Assembly (NCBI RefSeq): GCF_001412655.1
Contig: NZ_CP012996.1
Coordinates: forward strand, 4,898,001 to 4,962,000
Direction: 5' to 3'
Source: Pedobacter sp. PACM 27299
GTDB taxonomy: Bacteria > Bacteroidota > Bacteroidia > Sphingobacteriales > Sphingobacteriaceae
Length of the DNA: 64,000 nt
Part shown: one piece after another, positions 1 to 9,361 of the stretch
How the letters are laid out: the number at the start of each line of letters is the position of its first letter
Position numbering within the stretch: the first letter of the stretch is position 1
Position numbers and translations under genes: made by a program
Notes under the pieces: model-generated
Told to the model about the DNA's origin: nothing
What the model saw: the letters and a program-made list of their open reading frames with translations, nothing else
Databases searched by the model: none

Positions 1-1
1 C

Positions 2-265
2 AATTCCTATGAGATTGAAAATGCGGAAGAGTTTAACTATTATCTGCTGCTGATGATGAACCAGGTTCAAATCGATACTAAAGAGACGGAGGTATTATTG
101 AGTGGCATTGTTCACGAAGATGATGCTTACCATCAATGTCTGGAGAAATACTTCCAGAAGATAAAATTTAACACTCCCTTAAGTGATCAGGTAGATCACA
201 AAATTTTAGAAGACATGCCTGCTCATTATTACAGCAGCTTGCTAGCACTGGATATATGCGAATAA
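2..265 (+). CDS. DUF3822-family protein, C-terminal part
   Basis: The reading frame is open from the first bases of the window, so the 5' end lies outside; about 87 C-terminal residues are present. It ends with HYYSSLLALDICE and overlaps the rsmD start by 10 bases, which suggests translational coupling. A DUF3822 protein directly before rsmD and coaD is a neighbourhood I know from Bacteroidota. The function is unknown and no catalytic motif is visible in this fragment. The family name comes from context and general sequence character, since the diagnostic N-terminal part is missing. Confidence 0.7.
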   Translation, partial: NSYEIENAEEFNYYLLLMMNQVQIDTKETEVLLSGIVHEDDAYHQCLEKYFQKIKFNTPLSDQVDHKILEDMPAHYYSSLLALDICE

Positions 266-795
266 TTGGCGGTACATTAAAAGGCATTCGTTTCAATGCC
301 CCGGAAAGCTTACCGGTAAGGCCCACTACAGATATGGCCAAAGAAGCTCTTTTTAACATTCTTTACAATACTTACGATTTTGATAGCTGCGATGTGCTGG
401 ATCTTTTCTGTGGTACAGGAAATATCAGCTTTGAATTTGCTTCCAGAGGAGCAAAAAGCGTGACAGCAGTGGATAAACATTCGGGATGTATCTTTTGGGT
501 ACAGTCGGTGATTGCCAAACATAAACTAGACGTGATTGAGGTGCAGAAGGCCGACGTGTTCAAGTTTTTAGATACGCATAAAAAATCTTACCAGATCATT
601 TTTGCCGATCCTCCTTATGATTTACCTACGATTCCAAAGATTCCTGAATTGGTGATCAAAAATGATTTGCTGACTGATAATGGTTTATTGATCGTGGAGC
701 ACCCTTCATTGTTAAAAATGAACAATCAACCCGGGTTTAAAGAGACCAGAAGATATGGGAATTCGTCCTTTAGCTTCTTTGAAAAAGTAAAATAA
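256..795 (+). CDS. rsmD: 16S rRNA (guanine966-N2)-methyltransferase RsmD
   Basis: This 179-residue protein should methylate G966 of 16S rRNA using S-adenosylmethionine during assembly of the small ribosomal subunit. It opens with the family signature MRIIGGTLKG. It carries the SAM-binding motif VLDLFCGTGN at about residues 47-56 and the amino-methyltransferase motif DPPY at 118-121. The length is normal for the family. The start overlaps the preceding DUF3822 gene by 10 bases, so the two are probably one transcript. A hairpin follows the stop codon and may separate it from coaD. Confidence 0.95.
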   Translation: MRIIGGTLKGIRFNAPESLPVRPTTDMAKEALFNILYNTYDFDSCDVLDLFCGTGNISFEFASRGAKSVTAVDKHSGCIFWVQSVIAKHKLDVIEVQKADVFKFLDTHKKSYQIIFADPPYDLPTIPKIPELVIKNDLLTDNGLLIVEHPSLLKMNNQPGFKETRRYGNSSFSFFEKVK

Positions 796-800
796 TCACT

Positions 801-828
801 TCGCCACCTTTTTAAGGGTGGCGATTTT
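801..828 (+). terminator. Intrinsic terminator-like hairpin after rsmD
   Basis: TCGCCACC at 801-808 pairs with GGTGGCGA at 817-824 around an 8-base AT-rich loop, followed by TTTT. It lies 6 bases after the rsmD stop and 24 bases before coaD. The T-run is short, so termination may be partial. Confidence 0.6.
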
Positions 829-851
829 ATAACCTACATATACTGATACTA

Positions 852-1313
852 ATGAAAATCGCCCTGTTCCCAGGATCATTTGATCCGATTACTATCGCCC
901 ATGTGGATATCCTGAAACGTGCTTTGCCGCTATTTGACAAAGTGGTAGTGGGTATCGGATTGAACAGCTCTAAACAGAGTTATCTATCTGCAGAAAAACG
1001 GGAAGAAATTGTTAAAACGGTGTTTGAAGCAGAAGTTAAAGTGGAAGTACAGCTTTATGAAGGGCTAACTGTAGATTTCTGCAGGAAGATTAATGCGCAA
1101 TATATGGTTCGCGGAATCCGTTCTGTAGGTGATTTTGAATACGAACGTGCCATTGCCCAGATCAACCAGACGATGATGCCAGAAATGGAAACGATTTTTA
1201 TCCTGAGTAAGCCGGAATATTCGGCAATCAGCTCCACCATCGTCCGTGACATCCTAAGAAATCACGGAGATGTGAGTCAGTTTTTACCTCAAGATGCTAT
1301 CCCGTTCCTCTAA
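852..1313 (+). CDS. coaD: Phosphopantetheine adenylyltransferase CoaD
   Basis: This 153-residue enzyme transfers AMP from ATP to 4'-phosphopantetheine to give dephospho-CoA, the penultimate step of coenzyme A synthesis. The nucleotidyltransferase motif GSFDP is at residues 8-12 and the catalytic His is H17 (T-x-A-H in place of the usual T-x-G-H). RGIR at 87-90 and ISSTIVR at 126-132 are further family motifs. Length is typical. Its 3' end overlaps the convergent NUDIX gene by 30 bases, so the two transcripts are antisense to each other at their ends. Confidence 0.96.
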   Translation: MKIALFPGSFDPITIAHVDILKRALPLFDKVVVGIGLNSSKQSYLSAEKREEIVKTVFEAEVKVEVQLYEGLTVDFCRKINAQYMVRGIRSVGDFEYERAIAQINQTMMPEMETIFILSKPEYSAISSTIVRDILRNHGDVSQFLPQDAIPFL

Positions 1314-1916
1314 CAAAGAACCTACTTCCAACACCTGGATGATAGAAGGGTAAGTGTTTACGAGTACAGGAGCCAAATCAGCTTTACTTAGCCATTTGGC
1401 TTTCGTAATTCCTTCTTCTTTTTGGGGAATCAATTTTGGTTCTCCTTTAACGGTCATGCTGTACCATTTGGTTTTCTTTAAAACCAGTTTATTCCCCATT
1501 GGGTAAACATGGTAGGTTTTACAAAGCTTCTCATCGTTGGTATAAATCGTTACGCCGCATTCCTCTTCCACTTCTCTCAATCCGGCTTCTCTCATCTTCT
1601 CGCCTTTCTCTACTTTTCCTTTTGGCAGGTCCCACTTTTTATTCCTGAAGATAAACAGGTAATTGCCTTTTGCACTTTTAACGAGTCCGCCGGCAGCTTT
1701 GATCAAAGTAAGGTTGTTTTTAATCTGCTTAAAAACCGCTTTAGGGTCAGCTACCAACAGTAGATAATCTGTAGCAGCATTTAAAGGCAGATTTTTGTAG
1801 AACAATCTGAAATCAAAACCTTCCAGCTCCAATTGCTGAATTTCTTTTTCCTGTGTAGGCTTAGAATCTGCAATAAACAAGGTATTGTCGTTGATATAAA
1901 TGCTGTATTTTTTCAT
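1284..1916 (-). CDS. NUDIX hydrolase domain protein
   Basis: This 210-residue protein has an N-terminal region of about 75 residues without a recognised domain, then a NUDIX fold. The Nudix box (G-x5-E-x7-REVEEE-x-G) spans residues 100-122, from KGKVEKGEKM through REVEEECGV, and all metal-binding glutamates are present. Members hydrolyse nucleoside diphosphates linked to another group; the substrate cannot be read from the sequence. It is divergent from pyrE and overlaps the end of coaD. This arrangement recurs in Bacteroidota, but I know of no functional link. Confidence 0.85.
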   Translation of the reverse strand: MKKYSIYINDNTLFIADSKPTQEKEIQQLELEGFDFRLFYKNLPLNAATDYLLLVADPKAVFKQIKNNLTLIKAAGGLVKSAKGNYLFIFRNKKWDLPKGKVEKGEKMREAGLREVEEECGVTIYTNDEKLCKTYHVYPMGNKLVLKKTKWYSMTVKGEPKLIPQKEEGITKAKWLSKADLAPVLVNTYPSIIQVLEVGSLLEERDSILR

Positions 1917-2465
1917 GCTTAACGCTTAAAATGCTTTTTATGACAGGCTGTAAAATTTCCTTAGAAAAAACAGACCCCTTTGAATTGCATTCTAAAGGGG
2001 GTTTCAATCAAATTTCTTACAAAATCGCCTGGATGTTTGAGTTTTTAAAATTATAAATATTTATCTAATAATCCCCATCAAAAGAATGGAGGATGACTAA
2101 AAAAATATGGATCAGAGATTTTTAGCAGATTATTTTTCTACGTTTAGTGTAGCACTATGGAAAACAAGCAGCACGATAAAGGGCTATGCTAATTATCTTC
2201 CCTTTAATCAAACCTCATTAAGGAATTTAAGCAGGAGACCCTTCTTATATTAACCAGGAAAATTTATGTTTTTCCAGGTTTCCCAACAAATTTCTATTTA
2301 TTTCCCTGATGTTCAACGACTCAGAAAAAACTCCTTTTCTTGCTAACAATAATTACCGACCTTTATGGGACACAAATAATTAATTAAACCAGGATTTATT
2401 TATTTTGCCCTTCACATTAGCAATTAGTGTTAGGACAAACGTATGAAAATCTGTAATTTTGTAGT
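1917..2465. other. Intergenic region between the NUDIX gene and pyrE
   Basis: This 549-base spacer has no convincing gene. CCCCTTT at 1975-1981 and AAAGGGG at 1994-2000 form an inverted repeat just upstream of the NUDIX start, without a T-run, so it could be an operator or a leader hairpin. A 48-codon frame at 2107-2253 (+) starts MDQRFLADYF and has GGAGGA 14 bases upstream. It resembles nothing I know and I do not call it a gene. The pyrE promoter candidate is at the right end. Confidence 0.5.
2454..2461 (+). promoter_or_regulatory. Bacteroidota-type -7 element of pyrE (TAATTTTG)
   Basis: TAATTTTG matches the TAnnTTTG consensus used by the primary sigma factor of Bacteroidota. Its last base is 4 bases before the pyrE ATG at 2466. 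If transcription starts the usual few bases downstream, the mRNA would be leaderless or nearly so. I do not see a clear -33 TTTG at the expected spacing. Confidence 0.45.
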
Positions 2466-3125
2466 ATGTATAATAAAAGTGATATTGAATTAAAGGTAGC
2501 TGAATTTTTATTACAAATAAAAGCAATAAAGTTACAACCGAATAACCCGTTTACATGGGCATCAGGCTGGAAATCTCCAATTTATTGCGATAATAGAGTT
2601 ACACTTTCCCATCCCTCAGTAAGAACATACATCAGACAAAAACTGACGCAATTGATCCAGGAAGAATTCGGTTCTGTGGACATCATTGCAGGAGTAGCAA
2701 CGGCTGGTATCCCTCAAGGCGTACTTGTTGCACAAGAATTGGGATTACCTTTTGCTTATGTGAGAGCGAAAGCAAAAGAACATGGCACAGGAAGTCTGAT
2801 TGAAGGAGAAATCGTAGAAGGTCAACGTGTAGTTGTGGTAGAAGATTTAATTTCTACTGGCAAAAGCAGTTTACAGGCAGTGGAAGCATTGAGAAATGCT
2901 GGACTATCAGTAGCAGGTTTGGTTTCTATCTTTACCTATGGTTTTGACCAGGCTGAAGAAAACTTTAAAGCGGCAAAATGTCGTTTCGCCACCCTATCTA
3001 ATTACAATACATTAATTGAATATGCTGCTGAGCATAGCTTCATCGCTCAAAATGATGTTGATCTATTGACTAAATGGCGCAGAAACCCTTCAGAGTGGGG
3101 AAAAGAATTAGAACAACTAACCTAA
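2466..3125 (+). CDS. pyrE: Orotate phosphoribosyltransferase PyrE
   Basis: This 219-residue cytosolic enzyme joins orotate to PRPP to form orotidine 5'-monophosphate in pyrimidine synthesis. The PRPP-binding motif VVVVEDLISTGKS is at residues 122-134. The catalytic flexible loop with K and H residues (RAKAKEHGTG) is near 100-109, and the orotate-binding FTWASGWKSP segment near 29-38. Length is normal. The next gene starts 7 bases after the stop, so the two form an operon ending at the hairpin near 3550. The promoter candidate nearly abuts the start codon. Confidence 0.96.
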   Translation: MYNKSDIELKVAEFLLQIKAIKLQPNNPFTWASGWKSPIYCDNRVTLSHPSVRTYIRQKLTQLIQEEFGSVDIIAGVATAGIPQGVLVAQELGLPFAYVRAKAKEHGTGSLIEGEIVEGQRVVVVEDLISTGKSSLQAVEALRNAGLSVAGLVSIFTYGFDQAEENFKAAKCRFATLSNYNTLIEYAAEHSFIAQNDVDLLTKWRRNPSEWGKELEQLT

Positions 3126-3132
3126 AATCATA

Positions 3133-3531
3133 ATGACAGTTATTGAGAGTACTACTGACATCAACCAACCTGTAGCAAAAGTCTATACATTTTTAGCTGA
3201 TATGAACAATCATCAGCAATTGATGCCGGAAAACATCTACAACTGGTCGTCCACTACTGATGAAGCTAGCTTTACCATCCAGAACATGGCTAAATTAGCG
3301 ATCAAGATTTCTAATCGTGTAGAAAACCAGGAATTAACCGCTATCCCAACAGAGAAACCTCCGTTTGATTTAGAGTTAAAATGGACAGTTGCAGACAATG
3401 GAAATGGTGGAACTACCGCAACATTGATCATTTCTGCAGACTTGAACATGATGATGAAAATGCTTGCTGCTGGCCCATTAAAAAAATTGGCTGACCATCA
3501 GACTCAAAAACTATCAGAAATATTGAATTAG
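3133..3531 (+). CDS. SRPBCC-family (START-like fold) small protein
   Basis: This 132-residue protein begins with the pattern typical of SRPBCC proteins: a first strand MTVIESTTDI, a short helix (VAKVYTFLADMNNHQQLMP), then alternating strands and a long C-terminal helix (KKLADHQTQKLSEIL). The fold makes a hydrophobic ligand pocket; the ligand is not predictable. It has no signal peptide, so it should be cytosolic. It follows pyrE by 7 bases and is presumably co-transcribed. This pairing recurs in Bacteroidota, but I know of no demonstrated role in pyrimidine metabolism. Confidence 0.75.
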   Translation: MTVIESTTDINQPVAKVYTFLADMNNHQQLMPENIYNWSSTTDEASFTIQNMAKLAIKISNRVENQELTAIPTEKPPFDLELKWTVADNGNGGTTATLIISADLNMMMKMLAAGPLKKLADHQTQKLSEILN

Positions 3532-3545
3532 TTTAAACACATAAA

Positions 3546-3581
3546 AAAATAGCCGATCCCTCAAGGACCGGCTATTTTTTT
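3546..3581. terminator. Bidirectional terminator between the pyrE operon and the EEP gene
   Basis: AATAGCCG-ATCC pairs with GGA-CCGGCTATT around a short CTCAA-type loop. There is an A-run on the left and a T-run on the right. It therefore can stop both the rightward pyrE-SRPBCC transcript and the leftward MFS-EEP transcript. Confidence 0.85.
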
Positions 3582-3607
3582 ATGTTCAATTTTCAGAGAT
3601 GCCACAT

Positions 3608-4438
3608 TTAATTAAGAGAGAATTCCAGGTAAACAGGCACATGATCAGAAATGCTCCTCGCTTCTTTTAAGTCCCCAAATTCGGTGTAAAAAGGAACAAT
3701 TCCGGTGCTGATCACCTTTAGCTTGTCTCCATGATAGAAGAAGTTGTCATATTCTGAAGCCAGAGACTCACCTTTGACCACCTTTTGCTTCAAAGAGGTC
3801 TTCTGATTTACCATTGCCGATACATAGCCCATATTCCTTAACGGATTAAACACAGAATGAGATTGCGGCAGATTGAAGTCCCCGCAAAAGATGAGTGTTT
3901 CTTTCGGGTATAGATCCGGCATGAATTTCAGGTATTTAATTTCTGTTTCCGGCTGTTTCGCCTTTGGCTTCGCATGAAAAGAAACCAGCGTAAATGTTTT
4001 CTTTCCGACTTGAAACCTCCCGAAATATGGCTCTCGCTCTACTTCCAAATGATATTTTGTCTCCAGCCAGGGCTCCCCAACTTTTTTCAACTTTTTGCTC
4101 TTCCACATAAAAGCATAACGTTCTTTGCTGTATCTATCGCTCGAAGTACCATGGCTAAAAACATACTCCCATTGCTCTCCGCTCCTATTTAATGCTTCCG
4201 CAAGCCTGATGACCGCTTTTGGTCCGCCATAACCAGCCACTACTTCCTGAATCGCAATGACATCAAAACGCTTGACCACATTGGCAATGAAAAGGATATT
4301 TTCATCTGTTTTGGACTGGCCAAAATCTTTAAGGTTCCAGGAACCTACACGAACACTTTGCCCGGAGGCACTAAAAAAACAAAACGCAAACAGCACCAGG
4401 AGCGTATTCCTACGCAGCCACAAAAGGGAATTTCTCAA
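3608..4438 (-). CDS. Exported endonuclease/exonuclease/phosphatase (EEP) family protein
   Basis: This 276-residue protein has a signal peptide ending near residue 26 (FFSASGQ), so it should act outside the cytoplasm. The mature part shows the DNase I-like order of motifs: WNLKDFG near 34-40, IQEV with the metal-binding Glu at about 65, GDFNLP in the last third, and the terminal SDHVPVY with catalytic Asp-His at 265-266. The family cleaves phosphodiester or phosphomonoester bonds; a secreted nuclease is the simplest guess. It lies 7 bases after the upstream MFS gene and is probably in its operon. Confidence 0.82.
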   Translation of the reverse strand: MRNSLLWLRRNTLLVLFAFCFFSASGQSVRVGSWNLKDFGQSKTDENILFIANVVKRFDVIAIQEVVAGYGGPKAVIRLAEALNRSGEQWEYVFSHGTSSDRYSKERYAFMWKSKKLKKVGEPWLETKYHLEVEREPYFGRFQVGKKTFTLVSFHAKPKAKQPETEIKYLKFMPDLYPKETLIFCGDFNLPQSHSVFNPLRNMGYVSAMVNQKTSLKQKVVKGESLASEYDNFFYHGDKLKVISTGIVPFYTEFGDLKEARSISDHVPVYLEFSLN

Positions 4439-4445
4439 AAGATAT

Positions 4446-5678
4446 TTATTTAATGGTATTTAATTTCATTCTTTTCATCACGAAAAAGAAGCCGATGGCG
4501 GTTAGCAATAATACTGCTGCTGTTCCCCACCACAAGGTATTGAAACCATAAATTGCCGCAATACGGGTTCCCAGAAAAGGGGAAAACACATGCGCGGCAG
4601 AAGTACAAAGTGCATTAACCCCCATATACGCCCCCCGAGTTTGAATTGTAGAACGCTGCAAGGTGACAGTTGCCATAAAAGGCATGGCCAGAATTTCCGC
4701 CAGACAAAGTACGAACATTGCCATATAGAGTACCCATATTCCATGGGCAAGGTTTAAGATCAGGAAAGAAAAGCCGCAAAGTAGCGTCCCCATTACCATG
4801 ATGTCTCTAGGGGTAAAGCGCTTCTCAGCAATATGTACCAGCAGCATTTCCAAAAGAAAAACAACAATCCCACTAAAGGCGAGTATGATCCCAATATTTC
4901 CTTCCGTCATCTGATATACTTCTCTGTAATATAGAGGCAGTGTGCTTAACAATTGAAGGAAGCAGATCGTGAAGATACTGCAAAGCAGACTGAACAGCAT
5001 AAATAGCAAATCTTTATAAGGAGATTTCGCCGGGACTGTGGACACTGGATCTTCATGTAATGCTGCTTTCGCTTGTTCAGATTTCTCATTCCCTTTTCTA
5101 TTTCTAAAATAGATGAAAAACAAGATGGCAGAGCAAAACGCAGCTATGGCATTGCCATAAAACAAAAAGGTATAGGAGATTGCCGCCAGGAAACCACCGA
5201 GTGCTGGGCCTATAGAGAAACCGAGGTTCATCGCCATCCGGTTTAAAGAAAAGGAACGAATGATGTTATCCGGTTTTGAATAGTAGGCAATCGATACAGA
5301 GTTTGCGGGTCTGAAAGTCTCGGAAATTACACTCAATATAAATACGCCTACCGCTAATTTTAAAACAGTATTCAGCTCAGGAAGCAGAAAAAACATAGGC
5401 ACTGTAAAAATCAAACTAAATAGCTGCACTTTAAAGTGTCCCACCTTATCGGTTAGCCAGCCGCCGGCAAAAGAGCCCGCTACCGCTCCAACCCCAAAAC
5501 AGCTCAATACCGTTCCGGTATCCTCCAAAGAGAAACTCAAATGATTGATCATGTATATCCCCAGAAAAGGGATCACCATGGCACCACTCCTATTGATCAG
5601 CATCACCAGCGCCAGCATCCAGGCTGGTGTGGATAGCCCACGATAGGCATCTAAATATAACCGTAAAAACTCCTTCAT
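4446..5678 (-). CDS. MFS transporter
   Basis: This protein of about 410 residues has twelve hydrophobic segments in two bundles. The loop GGWLTDKVGHFK after the second segment is the classical MFS motif A, and the central cytosolic loop is charged (RNRKGNEKSEQAK). I place the start at 5678 because AAGGAGAG lies immediately upstream there and the protein then begins MKEFLRLYLDAYRGL. An in-frame ATG at 5705 would add nine residues. The substrate is not predictable; the sequence resembles drug/proton antiporter branches. The EEP gene follows 7 bases downstream. Confidence 0.85.
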   Translation of the reverse strand: MKEFLRLYLDAYRGLSTPAWMLALVMLINRSGAMVIPFLGIYMINHLSFSLEDTGTVLSCFGVGAVAGSFAGGWLTDKVGHFKVQLFSLIFTVPMFFLLPELNTVLKLAVGVFILSVISETFRPANSVSIAYYSKPDNIIRSFSLNRMAMNLGFSIGPALGGFLAAISYTFLFYGNAIAAFCSAILFFIYFRNRKGNEKSEQAKAALHEDPVSTVPAKSPYKDLLFMLFSLLCSIFTICFLQLLSTLPLYYREVYQMTEGNIGIILAFSGIVVFLLEMLLVHIAEKRFTPRDIMVMGTLLCGFSFLILNLAHGIWVLYMAMFVLCLAEILAMPFMATVTLQRSTIQTRGAYMGVNALCTSAAHVFSPFLGTRIAAIYGFNTLWWGTAAVLLLTAIGFFFVMKRMKLNTIK

Positions 5679-5957
5679 CTCTCTCCTTACTATAAAATTC
5701 ATCAATATGCCAGGCTTGCGAATTTAAGAAGAATATTGCCTTTAAGACCAATATTTGGGCATTCAATTTCTAAAATGATGTTGCAGATTCGAATTATCCT
5801 TTAGCAGCTCCGATAGACTATTCCAGGGTTGCCGGACAAAACTTCAGGTGGCCACAGATTAAGCAGCCATTATGTCATATCAATCTCATTAAAACAGACA
5901 ATATTTCCGGAATTTCTTTTAAGAACAATATGGCATCTACTTTGTTTAACAGATGAT

Positions 5958-8552
5958 ATGAACTTCAATAATTTCACTATAAAAGCACAGGAAGCGATTC
6001 AACAGGCTTCTGAAATAGCTCAAGGCAACCAGCAACAAGCTATTGAGACAGCGCATATACTTAAAGGGCTGCTCACTGTTGATGAAAATGTGGTTTCTTA
6101 TATTTTAAAGAAATTAAATGTAAATCTAAATGTGGTGAATCAACATTTAGATAGCCAGATTGCAAAGTTCCCTAAAGTGAGCGGAAGTAGTCCGTATTTA
6201 ACTTCAGGCAGTAACTCCGCAATTCAAAAGGCGCAATCTTATTTGAAAGAGTTCAAAGATGAATTCGTTTCAGTAGAGCACCTTTTACTGGGTTTGCTGT
6301 CTGTAAACGACAACACTTCTAAGCTACTAAAGGATCAAGGGGTGACTGAGAAAGACCTTAAAAAAGCCATTGTGGCTTTGAGAGGGGACAATCATGTCAC
6401 TGATCAAAATGCTGAAGCAACATTTAATGCTTTAAATAAATATGCAAGAAACCTGAATGAATATGCAGAATCAGGAAAGCTTGACCCTGTAATTGGTCGT
6501 GATGAAGAGATCCGAAGAGTGATCCAGATTCTTTCCAGACGTACCAAGAACAATCCGATTCTGATCGGTGAACCTGGTGTTGGTAAAACTGCCATCGCCG
6601 AAGGGATTGCCCACAGGATTATTCAAGGAGATGTTCCTACCAATCTAAAGACAAAAACAGTATTCTCTTTAGATATGGGCTCCCTGATTGCAGGTGCAAA
6701 GTACAAAGGAGAGTTTGAGGAACGGCTTAAAGCAGTGGTTAAGGAGGTGACTCAAAGCGATGGAGACATCATCCTTTTCATTGATGAGATCCACACTTTG
6801 GTGGGTGCCGGCGGTGGAGAAGGCGCAATGGATGCGGCCAATATCCTAAAACCTGCATTGGCCAGAGGTGAACTTCGCGCAATCGGAGCCACTACCCTCG
6901 ATGAGTATCAAAAATATCTGGAAAAAGATAAGGCCCTGGAACGCCGTTTCCAAAAGGTCATGGTGAATGAGCCGGATACTCAGGATGCGATTTCTATTCT
7001 GCGTGGACTGAAAGAAAAATATGAAACTCACCACAAGGTGAGGATAATGGATGAGGCGATTATTGCCGCAGTAGAGATGTCGCAGCGCTATATTGCTGAC
7101 CGTTTCTTGCCGGATAAAGCCATCGACTTAATGGACGAGGCCGCTTCTAAACTACGTTTGGAAATGGACAGTGTTCCGGAAGAAGTAGATGAACTGAACC
7201 GCAAGATCATGCAGTTGGAAATTGAGCGTGAGGCCATCAAAAGAGAGAATGACGACAAGAAAGTACAGTCTCTCGGCGAGGAAATCGCCAATTTATCTGC
7301 GGAACGAGATCAGCTGAAAGCTAAATGGCAAGGTGAAAAAGACCTTGTAGATGCGATTAACGCAGAAAGCGAACAAATTGAGCATTATAAACTGGAAGCA
7401 GACCAAGCGGAACGTGCCGGAGATTATGGTAAAGTAGCGGAAATCCGTTATGGAAAAATTAAAGAGTCGCAGGACAAAGTTGAACAACTGAAAGCGAAAC
7501 TGGAAGGTCAGCAGTCTGAAAGCAGAATGCTGAAAGAAGAAGTGACCGCTGATGATATCGCTGGAGTTGTAGGTAGATGGACCGGTATTCCGGTGACAAA
7601 ACTGATCTCCAGTGAAAGGGAGAAATTGCTGCACCTAGAAGATGAATTGCACAAACGTGTGGCCGGACAGGATGAAGCAATCGAAGCCATTTCTGATGCG
7701 ATTCGCAGGTCAAGAGCTGGATTACAGGACAAACGCAAGCCAATTGGCTCGTTCATCTTCCTGGGTACTACCGGTGTGGGTAAAACCGAGCTGGCCAAAG
7801 CATTGGCAGAGTTCTTATTTAACGATGAGAATGCCATGACCAGGATTGACATGAGTGAGTATCAGGAGCGTCATGCGGTATCCAGACTGATCGGAGCGCC
7901 TCCAGGATATGTAGGTTACGATGAAGGCGGACAATTAACGGAAGCCGTTCGTAGGAAACCATATTCAGTGGTACTGCTGGATGAGATTGAAAAAGCGCAT
8001 CCGGATGTGTTCAACATCTTATTGCAGGTATTGGATGATGGTCGTCTAACAGACAATAAAGGCCGCATGGTGAACTTTAAAAACACCATCATCATCATGA
8101 CCTCCAATATTGGTGCACACATGATTCAGGATAATTTCAAAGACCTGAACGAAGGAAACCGAGAAGAGGTGATTGCAAAGACGAAGAACGAACTGTTCGA
8201 AATCTTGAAACAAACCATCAGACCGGAGTTCTTAAACAGGATTGATGAGCTGATCATGTTTACACCATTGAACCGCAGCGAGATCAGAAACATTGTGAAC
8301 CTACAGTTCAACCATGTGAAAGAGACGCTTGCTGAGATGGGCATCCAGATTGAAGCGACTACAGAAGCTTTAGACTGGTTAGCAGAATTAGGTTATGATC
8401 CTCAATTTGGAGCGAGACCGTTAAAACGCGTCATCCAGAAGAGAATTTTAAATGAATTATCTAAAGAGATTCTTGCTGGAAAAATAGATAAAGACAGTAA
8501 GATAAAATTAGATACATTCGACAACAAATTCGTATTCTTAAACAACAACTAA
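5958..8552 (+). CDS. clpB: ATP-dependent disaggregase ClpB
   Basis: This 864-residue hexameric AAA+ chaperone pulls aggregated proteins apart together with DnaK. It has a Clp-N domain (1-145), a first AAA+ module with Walker A GEPGVGKT at 204-211 and Walker B ILFIDEIH near 272-279, a long charged coiled-coil middle domain (about 400-530), and a second module with GTTGVGKT near 603-610. A C-terminal small domain contains the FGARPLKR sensor. The frame is open 43 codons further upstream, but the ATG at 5958 gives the standard start [14 protein letters not shown] and the usual length. A terminator follows. Confidence 0.97.
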   Translation: MNFNNFTIKAQEAIQQASEIAQGNQQQAIETAHILKGLLTVDENVVSYILKKLNVNLNVVNQHLDSQIAKFPKVSGSSPYLTSGSNSAIQKAQSYLKEFKDEFVSVEHLLLGLLSVNDNTSKLLKDQGVTEKDLKKAIVALRGDNHVTDQNAEATFNALNKYARNLNEYAESGKLDPVIGRDEEIRRVIQILSRRTKNNPILIGEPGVGKTAIAEGIAHRIIQGDVPTNLKTKTVFSLDMGSLIAGAKYKGEFEERLKAVVKEVTQSDGDIILFIDEIHTLVGAGGGEGAMDAANILKPALARGELRAIGATTLDEYQKYLEKDKALERRFQKVMVNEPDTQDAISILRGLKEKYETHHKVRIMDEAIIAAVEMSQRYIADRFLPDKAIDLMDEAASKLRLEMDSVPEEVDELNRKIMQLEIEREAIKRENDDKKVQSLGEEIANLSAERDQLKAKWQGEKDLVDAINAESEQIEHYKLEADQAERAGDYGKVAEIRYGKIKESQDKVEQLKAKLEGQQSESRMLKEEVTADDIAGVVGRWTGIPVTKLISSEREKLLHLEDELHKRVAGQDEAIEAISDAIRRSRAGLQDKRKPIGSFIFLGTTGVGKTELAKALAEFLFNDENAMTRIDMSEYQERHAVSRLIGAPPGYVGYDEGGQLTEAVRRKPYSVVLLDEIEKAHPDVFNILLQVLDDGRLTDNKGRMVNFKNTIIIMTSNIGAHMIQDNFKDLNEGNREEVIAKTKNELFEILKQTIRPEFLNRIDELIMFTPLNRSEIRNIVNLQFNHVKETLAEMGIQIEATTEALDWLAELGYDPQFGARPLKRVIQKRILNELSKEILAGKIDKDSKIKLDTFDNKFVFLNNN

Positions 8553-8588
8553 GCGTCATCGCTTATTTAATTGCGAAAGTTGTTAAAT

Positions 8589-8623
8589 AAAAAGCCTTCA
8601 GATATAATCTGAAGGCTTTTTTT
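8589..8623 (+). terminator. Intrinsic terminator of clpB
   Basis: AAAAGCCTTCAGA pairs with TCTGAAGGCTTTT around a four-base loop, followed by more T residues. It lies about 37 bases after the clpB stop. Confidence 0.9.
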
Positions 8624-8706
8624 ATATTAAAAAAATTTATAATTAATAAAAAATAAAATAACCAGTTGTTTTCATTAACATTACTACACACAAATGAAAT
8701 CAACGC

Positions 8707-9327
8707 ATGAAGAAGAAAATAATCATGATGGCGGTACTATGCGCCGTCGGGACAGCTGCAACCGCACAGCTTGAAAAAGGGAAAGTAATGGTTGGAGGCA
8801 ATGTCAGCTATTATAAAAACGTTTACAGGAATGGTCCAGAATCTGAGACGACTTATAACAGCATCTCTCCAACAGCAGGTTTATTCCTAAAGAACAATCT
8901 TGCTATTGGGACTTCCGTACGCTACGGTCACAGTTACTCTGGAGATTTAGGTAACTTTGAAAGACAATCAAATTTCGCTCTCATCCCTTTTGTCCGTTAT
9001 TATTTAAACATTACTACTGATTTCAAATTCTTCACGGAATTCGTGGCTATTGCTGGAATGGGTAGGTCAAAAGGATTGAGTAATTACGACAACCAGCGTT
9101 TTAAAAAGAAAACTCAGGAATTCGGAGCAGGCATCTCCCCAGGGCTTACTTTTCTACCTGCAAAAAGATGGTCAATAGACTTACGTTTTAGCCTTTTAGA
9201 TTACACGAACGTACGTGTAAAGAACAACAGCCCAAATGCTGAAAATACAAAGTATGTTGGATCCGATAATTTTAATTTTGGATTAAACACTTTAAATCCA
9301 TCAATCGGAGTCCAGTACCACCTATAA
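8707..9327 (+). CDS. Outer-membrane beta-barrel protein, paralogue 1
   Basis: This 206-residue protein has a signal peptide cleaved after TAATAQ near residue 21. The mature protein starts LEKGKVMVGGN, alternates polar and aromatic residues as in small barrels, and ends on an aromatic-rich strand (IGVQYHL). Two further genes in the window (9362-10003 and 16735-17376) share the GGN start, the central FxRYY strand and the C-terminal FNFG...IGVxYHF pattern, so they are paralogues. The next gene starts 35 bases later, probably on the same transcript. No specific function is recognisable. Confidence 0.8.
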   Translation: MKKKIIMMAVLCAVGTAATAQLEKGKVMVGGNVSYYKNVYRNGPESETTYNSISPTAGLFLKNNLAIGTSVRYGHSYSGDLGNFERQSNFALIPFVRYYLNITTDFKFFTEFVAIAGMGRSKGLSNYDNQRFKKKTQEFGAGISPGLTFLPAKRWSIDLRFSLLDYTNVRVKNNSPNAENTKYVGSDNFNFGLNTLNPSIGVQYHL

Positions 9328-9361
9328 TCCAGTTTTTCTTATCCCCATCTATATCAACAAA

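Noticed and set aside
2107..2253. 48-codon frame upstream of pyrE with GGAGGA before it
   Set aside because: Bacteroidota make little use of such sites, spacing is too long, and the peptide resembles nothing.
5829..5957. N-terminal extension of ClpB
   Set aside because: The added 43 residues do not match the family; the ATG at 5958 gives the standard start and length.
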